NCBI GenBank assembly: GCA_028583685.1 | Contig: JAMXIF010000003.1 | Location: 71,675,925-71,739,924 of the forward strand | Direction of reading: 5' to 3' | Length of the DNA stretch: 64,000 nt | Source: Petaurus breviceps papuanus | Taxonomy: Eukaryota > Chordata > Mammalia > Diprotodontia > Petauridae | Shown here: positions 44,235 through 56,749 of the stretch, in pieces | Layout: each line of letters starts with the position of its first letter | How positions within the stretch are numbered: the first letter of the stretch is position 1 | Made by a program: the position numbers and the translations under genes | Notes under the pieces: generated by a model | What the model saw: the letters and a program-made list of their open reading frames with translations, nothing else | What the model was told of the DNA's origin: nothing | Databases searched by the model: none

Positions 44235-45333
44235 TCAAGCTTCTCTTGCTTCTTGTATCTGAATGTCAAATTTTCTATTCAACTCGGGTTTTTTCATCAA
44301 GAATGCTTGAAAGTCCTCTATTCCACTGAATGACCATATCTTCCCCTGGAACATGATACTCAGTTTTTCTGGGTAGATGATTCTTGGTTTTAATCCCAGC
44401 TCCTTTGACCTCCAGAATATCATATTCTAAGCCCTTTGATCCCTCAATGTAGAAACTGCCAGATTCTGTGTTATCCTGATTATGTTTCCACAATATTCAA
44501 ATTGTTTCTTCCTGGTTGCTTGTAATATTTTCTTCTTGATCTAGGAACTCTGGAACCTGGCTATAATATTCCTAAGAGTTTTCTTTTTGGGATCTTTTTC
44601 AAGAGGTGATTGGTGGATTCTTTCAACCTCAATTTTGCCCTCTGGTTCTAAAACCAGAGGTTCTAAATCAGGGCAATTTTCATTTAGAATTTCTTGAAGG
44701 ATGATTTCTAAGCTCTAATTTTGATCATGGCATTCAGGTAGTTCAATAATTTTTAAATTATCTCTCCTGGATCTATTTTCCAGGTCAGTGGTTTTTCCCA
44801 TGAGATATTTCACATTGCCTTCTGTTCTTTCATTTGTTTGGATCTGTTTAACAGCATCTTGATTTCTTATAAAGTCATTAGCTTCCATTTGCTCCAGTCT
44901 AATTCTGAAGCAAAGATTCTCCTCATTGAGATTTTGAGATTCTTTTTCCATCTGGCAAATTGGGCTTTTTAAGGCATTCTTCTCCTCATTGGCTTTTTTG
45001 ATCCTCTTCTGCCATTTGAGTTAGTCTATTTTTTAAGGTGTTATTTTCTTCAGTCAGGTTGTTGACTCTCTTTTCATGATTTTCTTTCATCATTCTCATT
45101 TCTCTACCCAATTTTTCCTCCACTTCTCTTATTTGGTCTTCAAAATCCTTCTTAAGGTTCTCTATGGCCTGTAACCAATTCATATTTTTCTTGGAAGCTT
45201 TTGGTATAGGAGTTCGGACTTCATTGTCTTCCTCTTGTTCCATGCTTTGATCCTTTTTGCCCCCAAAATAGGAATCTAAAGCCGGATTGCTGTGCTTGCT
45301 TTGCTTCATTTGCTTGCTCATGTTGCCACTCAA
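44235..45333 (-). pseudogene. ORF1 of the HAL1-type LINE (broken)
   Basis: Starts MSGNMSKQMKQSKHS at 45333. A charged helical stretch (about residues 50-115, EVEEKLGREMRM, EENNTLKNRL) looks like the L1 ORF1p coiled coil. Next, at 44951-44715, comes the RNA-binding block with LENRSRRDNLKIIELPE. The C-terminal block LGLKPRIIYPEKLSIMFQG lies at 44423-44235, matching human L1 ORF1 'PRISYPAKLSF'. The parts lie in different frames, with at least two frame changes between 45000 and 44270, so the copy makes no full protein. Confidence 0.8.
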
Positions 45334-46019
45334 TTACTTGACTTTTGAGCCACAGTAGAATTCTGCTTCCAGAGAGAAGAGCTTTATCCCAAATTGCTGG
45401 GGTTTTCACAGTTGCCGGAGCTATTAGTTGGGTGCCTTCTCTCAAGCCTTCACCAGCTCTGGCACCTGTTCACATACCCCAGGACCTCTACCCTAGAAAG
45501 CAATCCAGATCCAAGCAGGTTAAAGCAAAAGCAATTACCCCCTCAGACTGGTTGCTTGGTCTCCCTACAATCTGCAGGCCAGGAGCTCTGAAGCCACCAT
45601 GCCTCAGCTGCTTCTTGTTCTGGAGGCAGAGGTCGTACTGCACTCCTAGACCCCATATTCCCAAAGTCCCAACTGACCTCTTACTTTGTCTTTGGAATTT
45701 ATGGATTGATAATTGTGGAAACTGCCACAGCTGCTAGTGATCCACTCTCCTAAAGTCCCTCCAGCTGTGGCTGGTCAAGGCTGCCCTGAGGCTAAAACTG
45801 TAGGCTCACAGGGCTGGGCTCTGCTCCCAGCATGCTGTGATGGACCTTTCCTGTCTGCTTGCTGAGCTGCCTTCAGTGGGAGATTTGTTTCTCTCTGTCA
45901 CTTGGTGGGTTCTGTAGCCCTAAAGTTTGTTTAGAGTCATTTTTTATAGGTATTTGAGGTGGTTATGGGGGGAGCACACAGTGTTTTCCTGCTTCTATGC
46001 CACCATCTTGGCTCTGCCC

Positions 46020-46870
46020 AAAATTTTATTTTCAGTTCTGAATTCTTATCTTTTCCCTTTCCTCTACTCATTGAGAAGGCAAGAAGGATAAAACTCATTA
46101 CAAATGCATAAAGTCATGCAAAAGTAATTTCTACATTAGCCATCTCAAAAAAAAAGATATAGGAGAAAATATGCTTCAGCTTGCAGTCTGATTCCATCAG
46201 TTTTCTATGTGGAGGTGGATAGCATGTTTCATCATGAGCTGTTTGGAAATGTAATTGGGCATTGTGTTGATCAGAGTTCCTAAGTTTTTTAAATTTGAGT
46301 ATCCTCACAATGTTGTTGTTATTGTATGAATTGTTCTCTTGGTTCTCCTCACTTCACTTTGAATCACCTCATACAAGTCTTCCCAGTTTTTTTATATCAT
46401 CTTTTTCATAATTTCTTGCAACACAATATTATTCTATCACATTCATTATCATAAAATATTTACTCATTTCCCTATTGCTGAGTATCCTCTCAGCTTCTTG
46501 TTCTTTACCACTACAAAAAGAGTTGCTAAAAATATTTTTGTACATATGAGCTTTTTTCCTTTTTCTTTGATCTCTTTGGCATATAGACCTACCGGTAGTA
46601 GTGGCATGACTGTCACAAAGCTTATGGGTAATTTAATTGCTTTTTGGGCATGATTCCAAATCATTTTCCAAAATGATTGGACTATTTCACAATTCTAACA
46701 ATGCATTAAAGCACCTGTTTTACCACAGCCCATCCAGCATGTCATTTTCCTTTTTGGTGAGCTTAGTCACTCTGATGGGTTTGAGGTGGTACCTCAGAGT
46801 TATTTAAATTTTTCTAATTATTAGTGATTAAGAGTATTTTTTTATATCTCACTTAATTTCATAAACTTTC
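46020..46870 (-). mobile_element. L1 3' UTR, antisense, about 850 bp
   Basis: 'tgtggaggtggatagcatgt', 'aaaaagagttgctaaaaata' (46515-46534), 'gaggtggtacctcagagtta' (46782-46801) are the reversed L1 3' UTR in order. It directly abuts the HAL1 5' start. Confidence 0.8.
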
Positions 46871-46879
46871 ATTGTATTC

Positions 46880-47400
46880 GGAACTAAATCATTCAGATGA
46901 TTTCCAGAGGCTGGAGCTGACAATATAGGAATATACATACAGATATATGAAGTCAAAGGACCCCAAAATATGCTAACCTAGATGCACAGGTATAAATATT
47001 GCTCACTAATAAGCCACTCTGTATGAAAGAGCAATACCTGAAAGGGACTGTGTTCTGCCCTTTCATGAAACAGATGGAATACAAATGGCACTGGGGATAC
47101 ACTAACAGAGAAGGGCATTTTGTCTTTTTAGTCCTCTCTCTCATTGTTATATGATGCTCTGAATCTGGATGGAAAGAATCCAGAAAAGGTTGGTGGTGGA
47201 TGATGGCCTAAGTCATTCATGGTCTGCAGCAGGTCCTTTTCCCCAACCCCAATACATTTCTGAATGTTTGTCAGATGAATATTAATTTCTGCTAAACCAA
47301 GTCTCCATTAGCTTTCCAAGTGCATGTAGCATGTAAATATCTACCTAGTACACGTTTATAACAAAAAGTAGCTCTCTTTTTCAAACTACTCTCTGATAAT
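46880..47400. other. No recognised feature
   Basis: Unassigned upstream sequence. Confidence 0.5.
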
Positions 47401-47404
47401 GCTG

Positions 47405-47500
47405 TTTTGTAATAATAATAATAATATCTTACATTTATATAGTGTATTACTTTATATGAATTATCTCATTTAACTCCATAACAATCCTATGCAGAGGGCA
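47405..47500 (-). mobile_element. MIR 3' fragment, antisense
   Basis: (TAA)n, then 'cttacatttatatagtgtat' and 'ataacaatcctatgcagagg'. Confidence 0.65.
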
Positions 47501-47749
47501 CTACAAGAACTACAACTAGACTTTTTATACCCAGATCAAGCACCACAAAAGTACCTGGGGCAAGCAACAATTGTGAGAGAAGTGGACACTGGCCTCTGTG
47601 AAGGAACAGACCCCAAAACAAAGGACTCCAAAAGGTGGATTATGGGAAGATATCCCCTGACCTGCCTTCACCCGGAAAGCTCTTGGAGAGGGAACTGAAA
47701 GAAAGCTTGTAGTATTCTTCCTCACCCTCCAAAAAACTCTCAAAGTGTC

Positions 47750-48075
47750 ATATTAGAGATAAAAGAGAGTTTGAGTATCATCTAGTTCAACTCCTTTATT
47801 TTACAGAGATGGAAACTGAGGGCCTATAGAAAAATCACTTGTCCAGGATCACAAAGGCAGGTTCATTCAATGATTACTTAATGGTTACTGAAATTCATGC
47901 TGACCTGAATTGGAGTAGGATGGAACCCAACTCTGGGGAAATCACATGTTGTTAGAGTTGGAAAAGATCTTAGGATGTACGTGATCTATTTTCATTTTAC
48001 AGAGAAAAGAACAGAGACCCCAAGTTGTTAGAGCAGACCCCAAGTTATTAGAAACCAAGTCTTCTAACTTCCAGA
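47750..48075 (-). mobile_element. Two MIR fragments in a row, antisense
   Basis: 'ttattttacagagatggaaa' (47797-47816) and again 'tctattttcattttacagag' (47985-48004), each followed by antisense MIR-like sequence. Confidence 0.6.
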
Positions 48076-48079
48076 GCAT

Positions 48080-49260
48080 GACTTTCAGGTATGTTGTTGA
48101 AATTTGGCATATCTTCCAGGCAGGGATCCTTCCAAAAGAGTGGTCCCTGATCTCATGACATAGGGAAAGTAGGCAATTCTAAGTTCACACCTCGCCTTGG
48201 GCTTTGCACTGCAGTAAAGTCTCAAGAATCTACAAAAATAAAATTTCAAGAAAGATAAAGATCAGGGGAGGAGGACAGACATAAGTCCAGCAAGAGCTGT
48301 CTCCCTTCTCTGTTGTCCTGCCCCTCCTCTTCCAGGGTACATTGACCTGAGAAGCATCTCTAAGCAGAAAGCCCTTGGATATAGGGAAGCATTTCTGTCC
48401 TCTCTAGCCCCAGTCCCCCAAAAGGCTCCACATGTCATGGGGCCCTGAAGTGCTCTCAACACATAGGACAGCTTACCACACTTTCATTGTCATCAGTCTT
48501 CCTACTCCTACACACATAGATTCCAGGAAAGTCTGTAAAGCTAAGGAATTTAAAATTTCCAAAGAAAGAAAAGATCTAGGACCAGAGAGACAGAAATATC
48601 TGCAGGAAAACATGTCCCTTGATTAGAAACTAAGGTACTGTGTCTTTTCTCCCACCTGGCACAATTTCAGGCACCACCCACCATGGGCTGATCATGGACA
48701 GGTTTCCCTCTTCCCAACCCACAACTTCCTGAGCTGTCCATCCGCTGTACTATCCCTCCTGGGTGATGAGTCAAGTTCCAAGGCAATTCCTAAAGGACTA
48801 CCAATGTTAAAACTGAGCAAACTGCTTCCTTGGAAGAATATACAGTCATTCCCTTCCACACTGCCACTTTCCCCATCGCAGTTTCAATATATTGCTGGCT
48901 GGCATAAGAAGTTAAATGGGGATTTGGGGGGGGGGGGAAGGGAGGTGTTGCAGAAGCCATAGATGACATGCAAAGACCAGCAGATGACGCAGAAAAAGTT
49001 TAAAAACTCAAATGCCGAATTGTTTCTTTTTTAAGACATTCCGTTAGACTCTGGCATCGTACAACAAAAGATTAAGTCCTTATTTAATTTCCTAAAGGAA
49101 ATTAAGCACCCCTGCAGATTTTATGTGGATTTTCCAGATCATCAGGGCACCTAACACCATAATGTAAAAGGCATAACTGTTAAACTATTCTACTATTAAC
49201 TATTCTTCCCTTGGGAAAATTCTCACCCTGTGGCAAAATCTTGGTCACCCCATCCTAGTT
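48080..49260. other. No recognised feature
   Basis: About 1.2 kb of unassigned sequence with a G-run at 48925-48938. Confidence 0.5.
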
Positions 49261-49269
49261 AGCTCTAAT

Positions 49270-49435
49270 GGCTCTAACTACATTCTCATTTATGTTTTGC
49301 ATGTAGGGAAACAGGTTTAGAGAGGTAAATTGATTTACTAGCTTTCAGTCACATTCATAGTGTCTGAGATGAGGTATAAACTCAAGCTTTCCACAGCCCA
49401 AGTTCAATACTCCACTATGTGATGCTGCCTCAACT
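49270..49435 (-). mobile_element. MIR-family SINE, antisense
   Basis: 'gcatgtagggaaacaggttt' and 'aggtataaactcaagctttc'. Confidence 0.65.
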
Positions 49436-49689
49436 TATGACCCCACTGCCCTTTATCTGTCCAAAAGGAACAATTGTGCTCATGGTTCCATTTCTCACTA
49501 GACTTTCCATGAGCTCCTGCCTTTGAATCTGGGTGACCTAACACATAGGGAGTGATCACAGTCACTTTGGTAGATGTTAAGTACTGGGCAGGGTGATAGC
49601 ATTCTCCATTGGGGTCACTGTTACTTAACACTGATGCAGAAAGGGAGTCAGCTACTATGGTCACAAACAAATGTCATTCTCCAGAAATG

Positions 49690-49938
49690 CAAATTAACAA
49701 TAATAATAGCACCATTTCTATAGCATTTGTTATATGCCGGACCCTGCATTAAGTACTTTACAAATATTATTTTATTTGATCCCCACAGCAACCCTGGGAA
49801 GTAGATTCTCTCATTACCCCCATTTTCCAGGTGAGGAAACCGAGGCAGAGATTAAATGACTTGCTCAAGGTCACAAAACTAGTCTAGATTTGAACTCAGT
49901 TCTTCCTAACTCCAGGCCTAGAGCTCTATGCCACTTAT
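49690..49938 (-). mobile_element. MIR-family SINE, antisense, long
   Basis: 'cagcaaccctgggaagtaga' (49787-49806), 'aggtgaggaaaccgaggcag', 'tgacttgctcaaggtcacaa'. Confidence 0.85.
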
Positions 49939-49939
49939 A

Positions 49940-50950
49940 TGCCACATACTAAGAGAAAGAACACTGTGTCAAGTCTATCCCCAGGACATAGCCAGGTGTC
50001 TACATCAATTCTCAAAATCTGTCTTACCACATAAAAGGCAAAACCTCCATAACTATAACTCCCTCTACTTCTTACTGACCTTGTCTCTGGTGCTTTGTCC
50101 TTCAGGCTCCATATGCCACACCTGTGTCATGTCAAATCAATCATCCTAACTATCTGGAATGGGCTGGCCCCAAGACCAACTGGAAAGTATCCCAGTGTTG
50201 GCAGTCTCTGTGGAAACACTGTATCTCAGCAGACAGATTCTCTACACTTGATGCCCCTCTTGTGTAAGAGTTGGAGGTGCAGGGAAGTAAAAATGAGTCT
50301 GCCCTTGGCATGACATACTAGACATTTTCACAGGGCAGGAGAGAGCAGGTAGGAACTTCTTCTAGAGTCAGACCAATGAAGAGGATCAGAAATTTGTAAT
50401 TAAACTGATTAAAGGTTTTCAAAGTAGGTTAAAAAGAATTTTTCTGACCGAGAGTAGAGAATATACACAAGAGGTGCTTAAAGTGCATTTACCGCAAAGG
50501 TATGGCAAGACTTACAAGTGATACAGAATCCTCATAATTCACATGGAAACAAATTAAACTGTCATAAGGATCATAGAAACATTGCTAAGTGTTGTGAAAA
50601 ACTGAAGAGAAAAAGAGTCCTGAAAATCTTATGGGCACAGGTCGTGTTTACCTCACTGTTGCCAGCAGATGGTAAAGGCTTTGGGAGAGAAGGGCAAATC
50701 TGAGATGTGAATAGCTGGCTAAAAAGACAGTGTCTCAGAACAGGATTTGGATTTCTGAACCAAGGTTTAAAATAAAGGAACAATGGGCTTTTGGCCAGGG
50801 ATGGAGTGGACGAAACAGAGGCTGGTAAAAATGGAGTTGTGAACATCTGATTAGGAGAGCTTAAAACTGAAATTGGAGAGGAAGGAAGAAAATTACTTGC
50901 AGTTATCTGTCAAGCCAGAGAATGCAGAGAGAAATAGGCATGGTATAGAA
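49940..50950. other. No recognised feature
   Basis: Unassigned; parts near 50100-50220 have an L2-like composition, but the match is weak. Confidence 0.45.
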
Positions 50951-50960
50951 AGAAGATGTG

Positions 50961-51114
50961 GGGGCAACTAGGTGGTGCAGTGAATAGAGCACTGACCCTG
51001 GAGTCAGGAGGACCTGAGTTCAAATCCAGCCTCAGACACTTAACACTTAGTAGCCATGTGACCTTGGGCAAGTCACTTAACCCCAACTGCCCAACCTTTC
51101 TTCCTCAAAAAAAA
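50961..51114 (+). mobile_element. tRNA-derived SINE, tail type A
   Basis: 'gggcaactaggtggtgcagt' head, 'catgtgaccttgggcaagtc', poly-A. Short target duplication AAGATGTG on both sides. Confidence 0.92.
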
Positions 51115-51119
51115 AAAGA

Positions 51120-51620
51120 TGTGTAGAAAGGACCATTAAATTAAGGAAGAAAATACCCAAGAAAGAAGTCAGTAATAAAACAACCTCAAATGGGACAAAG
51201 ATTCATAGAGAATAAGTAGAATCAAGAGAACATTGTATTGTTAAGAACAACTATGAGCAAATCAGTTATTTTGGCTATTATAAATACCCAAATTAACTAA
51301 AAAGGACATATGAAGGAAGGTGCTATCTGCATACAAAGAACAGATGAATAGAATAATATTACAGACACACACACACATGCACATATGCACGCGTGTGTGT
51401 GTGTGATGGTAGCCGTCTCTAGGGTGAGGGGGCAAGGTAAGAAAAATAGGAAAAAATTTTACATGATAGCTTTATTATATATTTAAAAGGAACAGCCAGT
51501 TGTACATAATAGATATGCAGTTTCATGTGTAATCATCTTTATTATACTATATTAAGGAAATGTTTGTTTTATTCCATAAATTATAAATAAAATAAAATAA
51601 ATTTTTTTTAAAATCTCTTT
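51120..51620. other. Unassigned, with a CA/TG dinucleotide run
   Basis: Alternating purine-pyrimidine run at about 51362-51405 (CA then TG, partly self-complementary). Nothing else recognised. Confidence 0.5.
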
Positions 51621-51624
51621 AGAA

Positions 51625-51775
51625 AGAGTCCATTGGATTGTGAGCTCTTCAAGGACAGGTACTGTCTTTTGCCTCTTTTTGTATCTGTGGTGCTTAACAC
51701 AGTGCCTGACACACAGTAGGCACAATAATAATAGTAATAATGATACATATTTATTTAATGGATTGATTGAATGGC
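51625..51775 (+). mobile_element. L2 3' tail (sense)
   Basis: 'ggattgtgagctcttcaagg' (51634-51653), 'gtgcttaacacagtgcctga' (51690-51709). Confidence 0.8.
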
Positions 51776-51779
51776 AGCA

Positions 51780-52300
51780 CCAGCATATGAAGTACACTTT
51801 TCAAAAGACTCTAAGTCTTATAATGACTAGAACTTTTTCCTGTTTCTGCCTTGCTGCTCAGTTTAAGAGAATCTAGCAAGGGGTGACTCACTTATGCCTA
51901 CTTAGAAAAAAAACATTGGATAAATGATGAATAATTTACTTGACTCAGTTTCTCTCTACTCTTTTATTGTCACAGACTAGTGGCATGGCTCATTAGTAAG
52001 AGTTTCTCTACCATTTTAAATTTTTCTTTATCCTTATTTATATTTTAAACAATGTTTCCTAGATAAAGATAAGATAATTTTAATTGTATCCTGAATTGGT
52101 GTGATAAGAGAGGGCAACTGTGAACAAAGGGTTACTTCAAATTCAGCTGAATGGGAAATAGCCTAGTCAGTTTAGAGATTAAAAGAATCACCTGGGAGCT
52201 CAGAGTTTTATCAACTTTTTAAATAATTTGTATTTCAATCTTTTTAATTTTTCAAAAAACACAAACTATGTGACTTGAGACTTTGCTCTGGATTAAAATC
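51780..52300. other. No recognised feature
   Basis: Unassigned upstream sequence. Confidence 0.5.
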
Positions 52301-52304
52301 CTCA

Positions 52305-52650
52305 TCAAGTCAACAAACATTTACTAAGTGTTTACAGTGTATACCAAGTACTGTGCTAAGCAATGAGGCTGGAAAGAAGGGCAAAAGATAGCCCTTTTTC
52401 TCAAGGAGTTTATAATCTAATTGAGGAAGACTGCATGCAAATAACTATGGGCAAACAGGATATACACAGGTTAAAATGAACAGTCTCAAAGGGAAGGCAC
52501 TCGTGCACTAAGGAGACTTGGAAAAGGTTTCCTGTGGAATGTAGGATTTTAGCTGAGAATGAAAGGAAACCAATGGAAGTCATGAGGTAGAGATGAGGAG
52601 GGAGAGAGTTTCAAGGAAATCCATTGAAAATGCATTTGGGAAATGAGTGT
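52305..52650 (-). mobile_element. L2 3' part, antisense
   Basis: 'caagtcaacaaacatttact', 'aagtactgtgctaagcaatg' (52345-52364), 'taggattttagctgagaatg' (52543-52562). Confidence 0.8.
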
Positions 52651-52887
52651 CTTGTTTAGGATTCATATCTGATTGATGAATTCAACAATGTTTTTACTTT
52701 TGTAATTACTTTTAAATGGGGTGGGGTAATTACTGTGACTCACCCTTATACTTGACTTTAGAACAAATTTGCCCATTTTATCCTTGGATTTTTCCTTCAG
52801 GACAGTAAAGTATGTGTGTATGTGTGTGTTTTGCTCTTTTATTCCCATGATATTTCCAGTGTTTAGCACAGTGACTGCTATATATGA

Positions 52888-52910
52888 AATATATATATAT
52901 ATATATATAT
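52888..52910. repeat. (AT)n microsatellite
   Basis: Uninterrupted AT dinucleotides. Confidence 0.9.
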
Positions 52911-52914
52911 GGAA

Positions 52915-53290
52915 TAACTTAATAGGCATATAGTGACACAGTGTGCTGGGCCTGGAGTCAGAAACATGAGTACAAATGCAGCTTTAGATACTAACTACAG
53001 TGTGACCCTGGGCAAGTCATTATTCACTGTCTGCCTCAGTTACCTCTTTTGTAAAATGAGAATAAGAATAGCACCTAAGTGGTGCAGTGAACAGAGCACC
53101 AGCCCTGGAGTCCAGAGGACCTGAGTTCAAATCCATTCTCAGACACTTAACACTTACTAACAGTGTGATGTTGGGCAAGTCACTTAACCCCAATTGCCCT
53201 ACTTCCCCCCCCCTCCAAAAAGCAAAAAAAAGGATAGCACCTATCTTCCAGTGTTGGGAGGGTTAAATTAGATAATAAATGCTAGCTAGC
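52915..53290 (+). mobile_element. MIR-family SINE (sense) split by a younger SINE
   Basis: 'cagtgtgaccctgggcaagt' (52999-53018) and 'ttttgtaaaatgagaataag' on the left; after the insertion 'cctatcttccagtgttggga' continues the MIR. Confidence 0.8.
53079..53230 (+). mobile_element. tRNA-derived SINE, tail type A, inside a MIR
   Basis: 'agtggtgcagtgaacagagc' head and C-rich tail. Flanks GAATAGCACCTA and GGATAGCACCTA are the target duplication, cut in the MIR. Confidence 0.92.
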
Positions 53291-53425
53291 TGAATCTAGA
53301 AGATCTAGTTTAAAGTTCCTCTCATACCTCATAACTGTGTCTTCATGGATCTGACACTTAACCTCCCTAGACCTCAATTTCCTAATCAGCAAATTGGAGG
53401 TAATAATACATTGTAGGAAATTCAT
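53291..53425 (+). mobile_element. MIR fragment (sense)
   Basis: 'tctgacacttaacctcccta', 'tcctaatcagcaaattggag'. Confidence 0.6.
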
Positions 53426-53429
53426 TGAT

Positions 53430-53905
53430 TCTCAGATGAAATGATTTATGTCCCATTCCATTTGGGGTTTGGGGACCTAGATGAAGTTTTCACTAAAGAG
53501 ATAAGTAGATCTTTGCATGTAAAACAACAGATATTTATAATGGTGTATTTTAACTCACATTAGGGTAGGTCTAAGGTTTAAAATGAGACACCCCAGGGAA
53601 GGGATATGGAGAAAGAAAGAAAAGGGAAAAGGTACACAAAACAAAAGATATTCCCAGATCTCACCTCCAGTTGGAGAATAATAAAAACCGGATCTCAGTG
53701 ACTATAGAAAGAAAGACACAGCAGGGGCATCTCAGTTGCTGGGGAAGTAGAGGAACCCAGGCTGTGGCGGAAAGATGGATGGGCATGGTGGTGGTGGTCA
53801 GTGATGGCCCTTTGGAAAGGCTGTCCTCAGATTGGCACATTTAAGCTCCATCAACTCTTGGCCTCTCTTCCTGGTCAGTTTGTGGGATGACTCTGTTCTT
53901 TGTGT
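53430..53905. other. No recognised feature
   Basis: Unassigned upstream sequence. Confidence 0.5.
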
Positions 53906-53911
53906 CTTTCA

Positions 53912-54100
53912 TACGAGGGCCATTCAAATCATACAGGGTTTTTTAGAAAGGGGACAGGGAGGAGGTTCATGCGCAGGTACATCTACTTGTTTTCCCATCT
54001 CTGATGTCACAGATACAGAGATGCTAGGTTTTAACTGGCAGGGAAACAAGGCTGTTTCAAGTGGGACATGGAAATTTCCAGAAAAGAAATGTTTATGTAT
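53912..54100 (+). mobile_element. Possible mariner-type terminal fragment
   Basis: 'tacgagggccattcaaatca' resembles the terminal inverted repeat of some mariner elements. The opposite end and a transposase are not seen. Low confidence. Confidence 0.25.
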
Positions 54101-54104
54101 ATCA

Positions 54105-55235
54105 AGATCAGAAACAAGCTGCTATTGGAAGGGGTTCCCCAAAACAGAGAAGAGGCAGTTATTACCATAATACAAAGTACTTTACATATCCTGAAGCCTT
54201 ATATAAATATAAGGAACTCCTTTTTCTCATAATTCTCATCTTCAACTTAAGGAATACATCTTTTCTACATCATTCTAATAGATATTTAATAGATTTTGTT
54301 AATTGAAATAGTATTCTTATTAATTGGTATACTTATTTTCAAATTCTCAAGTGTTATTTTTTAGCTATCTGAGAATTTAATGAATAAACTCTACTGGAAG
54401 CAGAGGGCTAGTATGAATAAAGCTACTGTTGCCCCCCTTTACCCAGGCATACCATGGCCTAGTGAAACTTAAGGACAACGTTCTAAATAGGATTTGCCAT
54501 GCCAAATTTATAACCTTCAAAATATAAGGAATATGCCCTACATAGTATAGCTTAGAAGTAATTTACTAGACTTTCTAAACTTCTTTTTTAAAATTTCAGC
54601 TTTGGCTCTGGCTGCTTTTAGAAAATTATTCAGGATAAGATCACACAGAGGGCTAAAAAAGAAGTGGGAATGGGGGACTTGAATAGTTTTTCTCAAAAAA
54701 AAAAAGGATTTTAAAATAGAGACTTAGCAGAAGAAAAATCATGAGGAAACAAGATAAGGAACATTGTTAACATCCTTTGTGCCACTAGAATTTTATCAAG
54801 GATTCTTTCAATGGGTCTACAGAAGATTATTTTATGTTCTAATTATTTTATTCAGCTATAAAAATCAATTGTTTTATCTAGGTGTGTGATCAAGTCTCTA
54901 TGCTGCTAAACTAATTATCAAGGACACACATACACATACTTACACATGCACATGGAGCCAAGCCGATTAAGTATAGATTATCTTAACACTTTGATTTCTA
55001 CCTCTGCTTAAAATGGGGCTTTTTGACCAAGTAATCTCTTTAATGAGTGTGTGTCTGTGTGTCTGTGTTTGTGTGTAACCTGTCCTTGCCATGCTAACAG
55101 GTGTTGTTACCTCATGGTATTGGTATGTAGGGAGTGATTATTCATAGTCAAGCAGACTGCTCAGTGTCTTTGGTTTTGACTTGGCAAGTTTTAGGGAAGT
55201 CATGAAGTGGAGCTGATGGAAGGTCAGAATGGAGC
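54105..55235. other. No recognised feature
   Basis: AT-rich unassigned DNA with a (TG)-rich run near 55048-55076. Confidence 0.5.
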
Positions 55236-55239
55236 CTTC

Positions 55240-55885
55240 CAGTGTGGAACAGAATAATAGGTAGGTCTCATTGGATTTGGCTTGAGGAGGGAATAACATA
55301 CACACTCAATTGGGTATCTTACCCTACAGGAAAATAGGAGGGAAGAGTATAATAGAGGGAGAGGATAGAAGGGAGAGCAGATTGGGGGAGAGGGTATTAG
55401 AACCAAACACTTTTGAAAAAGGATAGGGTCAAAGGAGAAAATAGAATAAATGAGGGGCAGGATAGGATGGAGGGAAATATAGTTAGTCTTTCACAACATG
55501 ACCATCATGGAAGTGTTTGGCATAACTACACATATACAACCTATATTGAATTGCTTGTCTTCCCAGTAGGGGTGGGTGAGGAGGGAAGAAGGGAAAGAAT
55601 CTGAAAATCAAAGTTTTAAAAACAAATGCTAAAAATTGTTTTTTACATGCAACCAGGAAATAAGATATATAGGCAATGAGGTATAGAAATCCATCTTGCC
55701 CTACAAGAAAGTAAGGGAGGGGAGATAGGGAAAGATATAAGAGAGCACAGATTGGGGGAAGGGTTATTCAGTATGCTTTCCATCTTGGGGTGGGGGGTAG
55801 GGGATAGAGGGGAGAAAATCTGTAACTCAAAATCTTGTGGAAATGAATGTTGAAAACTAAAAAATAAATAATTAAAGAAAAGAAT
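55240..55885 (+). mobile_element. HAL1-type 3' UTR (sense), 5'-truncated
   Basis: Matches, in the same order, the 3' UTR of the HAL1 at 43137: 'gggaataacatacacactca', 'tagtctttcacaacatgacc', 'ggcataactacacatataca', 'tccatcttgccctacaagaa', 'aaaatcttgtggaaatgaat', A-rich end. Confidence 0.85.
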
Positions 55886-55889
55886 AATG

Positions 55890-56745
55890 GATAGGAGCAG
55901 ATGGTTGGTGGAGATGAATTCATTGGGAACTGAGGATGATTGGTGACCCTTGCTTGGCTCTACTGTCTTGATTCAATCAGTTTCAACCTTGTTCTTATAC
56001 ATATTATCTGTCAAGAAATCCTCTGTCAACAGAATTCACAGAGATTTCATATAAAGAAAAGACGACGAGTGAGTCATCATTGTACTTAGGTGATACAATC
56101 CCCCATGTGGAAAAAGTTGGGGATTCTGCTTTCTGAGAATTATGATGGTTTGTGGAAAGAACTGGGATATGTGTAAACATTCTGTAACTGGTCTGCTAAC
56201 CAGATAGTGAAGAGGAACTTCATTAATTTACTGTGTTGCTGGACCTGGGATCCAATTCAAAAGACCATTAAAGCCACACCTTTTGCCTAGCTCCTTCCTG
56301 CACTCTTGGCCCCTCCCTATCTGAGACCAACTTGTGGTTTAAGAATATGGGCCTTCCTTCTTGACCTCAATGTTTGTTTTCTCATTTTAGGTGAAGGAGA
56401 GTGAAGACTACAACCTTCTGAGTTTTGAAAGATCAGGAAAGCAAGCCTCTAGGTCAAGGAGTGAAATCACTATTGGGGTTTGCAGCCACCCAGTCCAGTT
56501 TTGAGACCCTGAGGAACAATGAGCAACCTTCAGGACCCAGGCCATGAGTAGCTGAGAGAGGAACTCATTTAGCATCAATAAGCATTTGTTATCAATTTAG
56601 TAGAGACAATGCTATGTAGAAACTGCCTTAAGTTGTAGCTCATTCTTTCCAGTGAGCAAATTGATATAGAGGATGTCCCCCACATATTGGGGGTTGGGAA
56701 ATGTTTGTACTTCTGTTCTTACTATACCTTTGAAGTAAATATACT
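55890..56745. other. No recognised feature
   Basis: Unassigned upstream sequence. Confidence 0.5.
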
Positions 56746-56749
56746 TTTG

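Larger units (their letters stand above)
43137..46018 (-). mobile_element. HAL1-type LINE (L1 derivative without ORF2), end to end
   Basis: Minus-strand order: 5' start 'gggcagagccaagatggtgg' (46018-45999), about 680 bp 5' UTR, ORF1 (about 45333-44235), then about 1.1 kb of G-rich 3' UTR ending 'actaaaaataaacaaaattt' and A/T tail near 43140. No ORF2 lies between ORF1 and the 3' end. Flanks TTTTATTTT on both sides suggest a short target duplication. At about 2.9 kb it appears to be a complete insertion whose ORF1 has since decayed. Confidence 0.8.
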
